From contig JABJGH010000030.1 in the NCBI GenBank assembly GCA_018662365.1, positions 1 to 64,000 of the forward strand: DNA of 64,000 bases, in the 5' to 3' direction. Numbering within the stretch: the first letter of the stretch is position 1; every line of letters begins with the position of its first letter. The position numbers were made by a program, and so were the translations under genes. This DNA is from Chloroflexota bacterium. Lineage in GTDB: Bacteria; Chloroflexota; Anaerolineae; Anaerolineales; UBA11579. Under the pieces are notes generated by a model, which was given only the letters and a program-made list of their open reading frames with translations, did not search any database and was not told the DNA's origin. Below, piece after piece: positions 58,057-64,000 of this stretch.

Positions 58057-59628
58057 ATGCAAACAGATGTGTTGATCATCGGTTCAGGAATCGCAGGAGC
58101 AATTAGTGCCCTGCAATTAGCTAAGGATTCACAACGTCAGATCACAGTATTGACTTTGGTAGAAGATGCATTAGAGTCTAACTCGCGATATGCACAGGGG
58201 GGAATTGTTGGCCGAGGAATTCAAGACTCAGCTAAACTATTAAAAGAAGACATAATAAAAGCGGGGGCTGGTCTAAGTAATCCCCCTGCTGTTGATCAAC
58301 TTGCAAACCTTGGCCCCAAACTTTTAGAAAAAATATTAATTGATGAGATTGATGTTCCTTTTGATAGAGATGATCAAGGGGATTTGGTGTTTGGTTTAGA
58401 GGCGGCGCATTCGAAACAACGTATCATCCATGTCAGCGATATGACAGGCAAATCGATCATGACTACATTGCTAAACAAACTAGAAGAAAAAAGCAATGTC
58501 ACCCTATTGAGAAATCACACTGCAATTGACCTGATCACCTTTCCCCACCATGCGGTCGACCCGCTTAAAATATATGAGTCCCCAATCTGTCTTGGAGCAT
58601 ATACCTATAACCAAAATGAGAAAAAGGTCATCCGAATCCTGGCCAATCAAACCATATTGGCAACAGGTGGATTAGGGCAAATCTTTCAGAACACCACCAA
58701 TCCAACGACCTCTCGTGGAGATGGTTTAGCAATGGCCTACAGAGCTGGTGCCCGCATTCTTAATGCAGAGTACATCCAGTTTCACCCGACTGCCCTTTAT
58801 AACCCTGGACCCACACGCTTTCTGATCAGTGAGGCCGTAAGGGGCGAGGGTGCGGTGTTATTGACCCCGAATGGGGATTCATTCATTGAAAAGTACGCCC
58901 CAGAATGGAAAGAGCTTGCCCCGCGTGATGTGGTTGCCAGGGCGATCTATTGGGAAATGCTACATAATGATTATCCTCATGTCTTTTTAGATATTTCTTC
59001 AATCAAAAAACCCGGCGAGATCAAGAACCGTTTCCCACAGATCTATGAAAATTGTTTGAAATTTAATATCGATATTTCTTCTCAACCGATACCGGTTGTA
59101 CCTGCTGCACATTATTTTTGTGGTGGGGTGCAGGTTGACCTAAATGGTCAAAGTTCCATCCCGGGGTTATATGCGATTGGCGAGGTTTCATGCACTGGCG
59201 TACATGGTGCCAATCGGTTAGCGAGTACCTCTTTGTTGGAAGGCTTGGTCTGGGGACATCAGGCTGCCGAACATATTCGATCGTTGCCCAATAAAAATGG
59301 TTTTTCTGAGAAGGATGTTCCTAAATGGTTCAGTGACAATTTGAGATATGAACCCGACCCTGCATTAATTCAGGTGGATATGGCAAGTATCCGCAATTTG
59401 ATGTGGCATTATGTGGGTCTAATCAGGAACCAATATCAGATCAATCGCGCAATTCGTGATCTGACAAATTTGCGCTCGGAGATCGAGAACTTTTATAGAA
59501 AAACTCTTTTAAGTGATGGCCTTATTGGATTACGCAATGGGATCCAAGCTGCCCAGATCGTGACGCATGCGGCAAGCCAAAACAGAACCAGTCGTGGGGC
59601 TCACTATCGGGAAGATACAAAAATATAA
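58057..59628 (+). CDS. nadB: L-aspartate oxidase
   Basis: The 523-residue flavoprotein has the FAD site VLIIGSGIAGAISAL, the active-site stretch YIQFHPTALY, and GEVSCTGVHGANRLASTSLLEGLVWG, here given as GEVSCTGVHGANRL. It oxidises aspartate to iminoaspartate. The ATG at 58057 is four bases after the nadA stop; the longer reading uses a TTG inside nadA. Confidence 0.95.
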   Translation: MQTDVLIIGSGIAGAISALQLAKDSQRQITVLTLVEDALESNSRYAQGGIVGRGIQDSAKLLKEDIIKAGAGLSNPPAVDQLANLGPKLLEKILIDEIDVPFDRDDQGDLVFGLEAAHSKQRIIHVSDMTGKSIMTTLLNKLEEKSNVTLLRNHTAIDLITFPHHAVDPLKIYESPICLGAYTYNQNEKKVIRILANQTILATGGLGQIFQNTTNPTTSRGDGLAMAYRAGARILNAEYIQFHPTALYNPGPTRFLISEAVRGEGAVLLTPNGDSFIEKYAPEWKELAPRDVVARAIYWEMLHNDYPHVFLDISSIKKPGEIKNRFPQIYENCLKFNIDISSQPIPVVPAAHYFCGGVQVDLNGQSSIPGLYAIGEVSCTGVHGANRLASTSLLEGLVWGHQAAEHIRSLPNKNGFSEKDVPKWFSDNLRYEPDPALIQVDMASIRNLMWHYVGLIRNQYQINRAIRDLTNLRSEIENFYRKTLLSDGLIGLRNGIQAAQIVTHAASQNRTSRGAHYREDTKI

Positions 59629-59676
59629 TTAGTTTAATTAATTGAAAAAGCCTGTTATTTCATCGGTAGGTCTATA

Positions 59677-61107
59677 TTATCTTTTGCTTTTCGCCCCTGT
59701 AGATTTATGTTTTTGCTTCAAATTGGTAATTTCCTCTTCGGTCATGTCAGGAAGATAGTCCGAATCTTTAATCCCCAAAGCTTTTCGCTGGGCTTCCCGC
59801 CACATTTCTAATCTTTCCCCAATCTGCAACTCATAACCCTGATTCGAGGGAGTATAAAAATACGTGCCTAACACCTCTTTTGGTAAATATTGCTGTGGCA
59901 GATAATGATCAGGGGCATCATGTGGATATTGATAGCCTTTCCCATGGCCCAGGGCATAGGCATCTCGATTGCCATCTTTTAGATGATCGGGGACGGTTAC
60001 CTTTCCCTCATCTTCAATTAATTTGAACGCTTTAAAATAGGACGTGGTGGTATTAGATTTTGGCGCAGTGGCTAGATATAGCACCGCATTTACGATTGGG
60101 AAAATTCCCTCCGGCAAACCAATATAATCAAAAGCTTGGGCAGCGGCGTTTACCACAACCAAACCATTTGGGTCTGCAAGTCCGATATCTTCAGAGGCCA
60201 GGATAATCAACCGTCTCAATATAAAACGCGGATCTTCGCCTGCATAGAGCATCTTCGCCAGCCAATAAAGGGAAGCATCTGGGTCAGATCCTCGCACAGA
60301 TTTGATGAATGCTGATATCGTGTCATAATGCGAATCGCCATCTTTATCGTAAAGCACCGCCCGTCGCTGGATCGATTCTTGGGCAACATCTATGGTCACC
60401 TGTATAACGCCATCCTTATCTGCGGGGGTGGATTCAACCGCCAGTTCAAGGGCATTTAGTGCATTGCGCGCATCCCCCCCGGCGACATTGATCAGATGAT
60501 CATAGGATTCTTGGGGAATATTCACCTGGTATTGGCCTAATCCCCTTTCTTTATCAGTCAAGGCAGCGTCTAACACTTTGCGAACATCTTCTGGTTCCAG
60601 ATGCTGAAGTTGGAAAATACGGGAGCGTGAGAGCAGAGCCGAATTGACCTCGAAATAGGGATTTTCGGTGGTTGCGCCGATGAGGGTGACCGTGCCATTC
60701 TCCACATGAGGTAATAGGGCATCTTGTTGGGCTTTATTCCAACGGTGTACTTCATCTACAAAGAGAATTGTTTGTTTGTTGTAAAGCTTTCTGCGTTCAA
60801 TTGCTTCAGCCACGACTTCACGCAGTTTCGCTTTGCCATCCAACACCGCTGATAGGGTTACAAAATAGCTCTCAGTTTGATTGGCGATCACCATCGCCAA
60901 TGTGGTTTTACCTGTTCCTGGAGGTCCCCATAATAGGATTGAAGAAAACAGACGGTCTGCTTCGATGGCCCGGCGAAGTAGTTTTCCCTCGCCCAAAATT
61001 TCTTCCTGACCGGCATATTCATCCAAATTCCGTGGCCGCATGCGAGCGGCAAGCGGTGCCTCAGTCGCAAGGGATTTATTCATGGCGTGGTCGAATAAGT
61101 CGGTCAT
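59677..61107 (-). CDS. rarA: Replication-associated recombination protein A
   Basis: The 476-residue AAA+ ATPase has Walker A GPPGTGKTTLAMVIA (about 60-74), Walker B LFVDEVHRWNKAQQDALLPH, sensor GATTENPYF, then the MgsA/WRNIP1 C-terminal domain with YDKDGDSHYDTISAFIKSVRGSD and the end motif. It acts at stalled forks. It is slightly longer than most RarA (about 440) because of a basic C-terminal tail. Confidence 0.95.
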   Translation of the reverse strand: MTDLFDHAMNKSLATEAPLAARMRPRNLDEYAGQEEILGEGKLLRRAIEADRLFSSILLWGPPGTGKTTLAMVIANQTESYFVTLSAVLDGKAKLREVVAEAIERRKLYNKQTILFVDEVHRWNKAQQDALLPHVENGTVTLIGATTENPYFEVNSALLSRSRIFQLQHLEPEDVRKVLDAALTDKERGLGQYQVNIPQESYDHLINVAGGDARNALNALELAVESTPADKDGVIQVTIDVAQESIQRRAVLYDKDGDSHYDTISAFIKSVRGSDPDASLYWLAKMLYAGEDPRFILRRLIILASEDIGLADPNGLVVVNAAAQAFDYIGLPEGIFPIVNAVLYLATAPKSNTTTSYFKAFKLIEDEGKVTVPDHLKDGNRDAYALGHGKGYQYPHDAPDHYLPQQYLPKEVLGTYFYTPSNQGYELQIGERLEMWREAQRKALGIKDSDYLPDMTEEEITNLKQKHKSTGAKSKR

Positions 61108-61241
61108 TATAGGTGAATTATAGCATGAACGGTTGTTCTAACATTATTAGCACATCGAAACTAAGTACAACTGCCTATTCCCAATTATAAAAAATAATTG
61201 TATCCTGATATTTGGGTAAATCTATAGAAGGAGAGAAAATT

Positions 61242-63404
61242 ATGAAAATTATAATCAACAAACTTAAAAAAGAGGAGATTTTTACAGAATCTTTCCTAGA
61301 ATTAAATGAAAATAATGTAATCGATTTCCCTAATTCAGGCATTGCGATCATATATGGACCAAATGGAGCTGGAAAAACCTCATTTGCAAACATACTTGGG
61401 AATGAGTCTAATACGGAATTTTCAATTGAATTCAATGACAGATCAATAACTAACGAAAATTCTGAAAACATTTTTCATAATATCAGTGATCAAAACACAA
61501 GAAATATTATTCAGGGGAATACTGAGGATTTTATTTTAGGCGATAATATCAAATTAGAATACAAGTTAAAAAATGAAATTGATTCAAGTTTTTCTAATTT
61601 ATTTGGAAACAGTTTAAAAACAATATTAAACAAGGATTTTGAAATTTCTGCAAAAAACAGTCCATTAATAACAATTATTTCAAATAAATTATTGAAAGGT
61701 TTTGTTGAAAGCATTGTGAATGTTAGGGACAAAGGGAGGGGAATCGACAGGACTAATTTTATAAGTACAATAGACTCATTAAAAACGATGAAACCCATCG
61801 ATTTTGATGAAATAAAATATAAATATATTATTGGTGAATATAAAAATAAAAAATCAATTATTTCACAAATCAATAAATTAGTGGAAACTGATTTTCAGAA
61901 AAACGAGTCTGTTCGACGAATTGAAGAAAACAAGGATGCGGTATACATTCTAGAAAAATATGATTATTTAAACGATTGTTTGGTTTGCGACAATGATATT
62001 GAAAGGAAGAAACTCCTCGAGGAAAAAATTAATAGCAAAGAGGAAACTTTCAGATCTCTCGATGATAAGACAAAAAAAATACTTGAAGAAATCGTGAACA
62101 AAATCACCGCCAATGACCCTCTAAAAATTAAAGATGTGATCTTAGACACAATTATCAGCGGAGATTTTGCAAGGATACTTGTTCTAAAAACAGAAATTGA
62201 TAAAGCATTTGAGATTTTCAATATTGATCTTAATAACCAATTCAAAGAATGTCTAAACGAAATTAATTTGAAATCAGATTTCAACGATTATGAAGAGCTG
62301 ATAAAAGATAAGCCAATTTTAGAAAATGAAGATATATTATTTGTTCAAGGCTTAATTAATGATTACCTCGATAAGAAGATTGAGCTAATAAGAGACTTTA
62401 ATGGCAATTTAAATTTGGTTCTTGCAAATAAAGATTTTCTAGGTATTGATAGAAAAGAATTACTGTTAAGCAATGGTGAGCAAAATTTTATTTCTTTATC
62501 CTTTGAATTATTAAAAGCAAAAAAATTAGAAACTCCAATTATTGTTCTAGATGACCCAATTTCAAGCTTTGATTCAATATATAAAAACAAAATTGCATAT
62601 TCGATTTTGAAATTTTTGGAGAATAAAAAACAAATTATTCTTACTCACAATATTGATTTAATTAGATTGCTTACACACCAACGGCCAAATTCATTTAATT
62701 TATTTTTATTAAACAATACTTTAGGGGAAAAAAACGGTTTTATAAAAGTGTCCCAAGATGAAATAAAATTGCTTCTTTATACTCATGAAATAATAAATTT
62801 TTTTAGAGATGCAGTATTTCGAGAAATTTTAGAGGAGAAAACCTTCCTCATTTCAACAATACCCTTCATGAGAGGGTTTTCAATGCTAATAAATAATATT
62901 GAAATAAAAAACAAATTAACAAATCTTATGCATGGCTATAAAACTGAAATTGAAGATATCGCAGATTTATATAACAAGTTGTTTGAACCTAAAATACCCT
63001 TAACCTCAATTAAAATTTCCGCTCAAGATATATTAAATATTGACCTTAATAATTTAGATATAGTAAATAAAGAAAAATATCCTCTCTTGAATAAATCTCT
63101 TGTTCACACCATAAATTATTTATTTATAAGATTAAAAGTAGAAAAGGTGCTCGTAGATAAATTTACTGTTGTAATTGAAGATTATGACACATTATACAAA
63201 ATAATTAAAAAAGCTTTTGCCAATGGAACAGATAGCAATATAAAGTCGAGGAATTTTCTTTTATCAAGAAAAACATTATTAAATGAATTTAACCACTGTG
63301 AATTTGATTTAAACATTTTTCAACCAGCCATAGACATTACAAACTCCGCGCTAAATAAAGAAAAAACAGAAATTCTAGAGTTTCTTGACGAAATAAGTCA
63401 ATAG
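61242..63404 (+). CDS. RloC-like zinc-hook ABC ATPase (AAA_13 type), candidate anticodon nuclease
   Basis: The 720-residue protein (ATG at 61242 with GGAGAG eight bases upstream) has Walker A GPNGAGKT (39-46), a CxxC zinc hook C246-L-V-C249 in a long coiled-coil region, ABC signature SNGEQ (410-414), Walker B IIVLDDPISSFD (433-444) and H-loop LTHN (467-470). The C-terminal part carries R527-x3-E531 and H564, a spacing close to the Arg-Glu-His triad of PrrC. Together these resemble RloC, a phage-exclusion anticodon nuclease, but AAA_13 proteins with other roles also exist. Strongly AT-rich compared with neighbours. Confidence 0.6.
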   Translation: MKIIINKLKKEEIFTESFLELNENNVIDFPNSGIAIIYGPNGAGKTSFANILGNESNTEFSIEFNDRSITNENSENIFHNISDQNTRNIIQGNTEDFILGDNIKLEYKLKNEIDSSFSNLFGNSLKTILNKDFEISAKNSPLITIISNKLLKGFVESIVNVRDKGRGIDRTNFISTIDSLKTMKPIDFDEIKYKYIIGEYKNKKSIISQINKLVETDFQKNESVRRIEENKDAVYILEKYDYLNDCLVCDNDIERKKLLEEKINSKEETFRSLDDKTKKILEEIVNKITANDPLKIKDVILDTIISGDFARILVLKTEIDKAFEIFNIDLNNQFKECLNEINLKSDFNDYEELIKDKPILENEDILFVQGLINDYLDKKIELIRDFNGNLNLVLANKDFLGIDRKELLLSNGEQNFISLSFELLKAKKLETPIIVLDDPISSFDSIYKNKIAYSILKFLENKKQIILTHNIDLIRLLTHQRPNSFNLFLLNNTLGEKNGFIKVSQDEIKLLLYTHEIINFFRDAVFREILEEKTFLISTIPFMRGFSMLINNIEIKNKLTNLMHGYKTEIEDIADLYNKLFEPKIPLTSIKISAQDILNIDLNNLDIVNKEKYPLLNKSLVHTINYLFIRLKVEKVLVDKFTVVIEDYDTLYKIIKKAFANGTDSNIKSRNFLLSRKTLLNEFNHCEFDLNIFQPAIDITNSALNKEKTEILEFLDEISQ

Positions 63405-63700
63405 ACAGGGATTTTCCATTATTTGTCAAAGAGTTATTTGGTTATTATTTTTCCCAAATAAGGAAAAAAACAATAAGTTTTCTTAACATCATAAGCCTCC
63501 AATTTTAGCAAGAAATAAATAAGCAATCAAAAGAATTTAAGAAAAAACTTATACCGCCTCTGGTATGGCCACCCCATCTGCCAGCACTTGTGCCTAGGAT
63601 TTGACCGATATAAAAATTTCCCCAATTTAAAATCGTTTTTCTATTATTAAACTTATGATATATTACCCCCTTAGTCAATATTGTATTCCTAGAGCAATAA
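63405..63700. other. 296-bp intergenic region without a gene
   Basis: The stretch is AT-rich. It holds TTATTTGG/CCAAATAA inverted arms (about 63434-63461) followed by an A-run (a weak hairpin) and, near 63553-63600, an unexpectedly GC-rich patch with no ORF. No tRNA or known RNA is recognised. Confidence 0.4.
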
Positions 63701-64000
63701 ATGCATAATCTCAGACCTATTCACTCAATTGAAGATATTCCAACCAAATACCAAAACACACCGATTGGATTGTTATTAGAATTTCACAATTTAAATAAAA
63801 AACCAGCCCTCTTTGAAGATGCTCAATTATTGATCGGGATGTGTATTGATAATCGGAAGCAATTAAACCTTCCTGAAAATTTTGCTTACGTACTTCGTTC
63901 TCCCGGCGCAAATTTTGATCAAGATGCTTTCGCAATATCGTATGCAGTCTTGGTGGGAGAAGTCCGGTATATTGCTCTAATTGGACATAATGATTGCGGA
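63701..64000 (+). CDS. Beta-class carbonic anhydrase, N-terminal part
   Basis: The ATG at 63701 opens 100 residues to the window edge. It has GMCIDNR (zinc Cys48, Asp50, Arg52) and GHNDCG (zinc His96, Cys99), with the right spacing and RSPGANFD between. This is the zinc site of beta-carbonic anhydrases. The gene is cut at base 64000. A related enzyme of the same fold, such as a CS2 hydrolase, cannot be excluded. Confidence 0.75.
   Translation, partial: MHNLRPIHSIEDIPTKYQNTPIGLLLEFHNLNKKPALFEDAQLLIGMCIDNRKQLNLPENFAYVLRSPGANFDQDAFAISYAVLVGEVRYIALIGHNDCG

Noticed and set aside
63717-63935. Minus-strand ORF near the right edge
   Set aside because: It is the shadow of the carbonic anhydrase frame, which has the zinc-site motifs.

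Overview
The window looks like a chromosomal segment of a Chloroflexota bacterium, probably class Anaerolineae. This placement is inferred from gene content: lipoproteins with Ser/Thr/Pro-rich linkers and an NBR1-type Ig domain, a TgpA-like transglutaminase, a complex I cluster with two NuoM subunits, and a moderately AT-rich background. No rRNA or tRNA gene was found to confirm it. Most of the window is housekeeping DNA. Two stretches are clearly more AT-rich and look acquired: the left edge (end of an IS3-type transposase plus a GT-C-like membrane protein) and 61.2-63.4 kb (a zinc-hook ABC ATPase resembling the RloC/PrrC anticodon nucleases).

Layout. 0-3 kb: transposase end, membrane protein, AI-2E transporter. 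3.1-9.7 kb: a membrane-anchored thioredoxin-fold protein whose active site is UxxC (in-frame TGA with a bacterial SECIS-like hairpin), GDPD phosphodiesterase, VOC protein, then selW-trpS-dtd on the minus strand, where selW is a second selenoprotein (CxxU, also with a SECIS-like hairpin), then a phospholipase C-like protein, a glycosyltransferase and rnhB. 9.8-13.7 kb: MFS, nadD, obgE, rex. 13.7-19.2 kb: an F1 ATP synthase operon atpA-G-D-C followed by a divergent mreB homologue. 19.5-33.1 kb: PPOX-fold flavoprotein, PatB-type lyase, proC, J-domain protein, MFS, yebC-ruvC-DUF4010-ruvA, lipoprotein, plsC, MFS, murE. 33.2-45.0 kb: nuoA, then nuoH-J-K-L-M-M-N running into the FO genes atpI-B-E-F, read leftward. 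45.4-53.8 kb: mostly plus-strand genes (transglutaminase, P5C dehydrogenase, lipoprotein, degenerate hydroxyacid dehydrogenase, HAD phosphatase). 53.8-61.1 kb: Usp, TauE/SafE, nadC-nadA-nadB, rarA. 61.2-64 kb: the RloC-like ATPase and the start of a beta-carbonic anhydrase.

How the genes work together. Complex I membrane subunits and the ATP synthase form the energy core. NadA/B/C/D make NAD, and Rex is expected to sense the NADH/NAD ratio. ProC and the P5C dehydrogenase interconvert proline and glutamate through P5C. RuvA/RuvC/RarA/RnhB serve DNA repair.

Most notable points: two independent selenoprotein genes that ordinary gene calling would truncate; a complex I with a second NuoM that has lost the TM7 lysine; a b-delta ATP synthase fusion with no delta N-terminal domain and FO/F1 genes in two places; an MreB homologue and a D-2-hydroxyacid dehydrogenase homologue that have both lost their catalytic residues; and the RloC-like ATPase.
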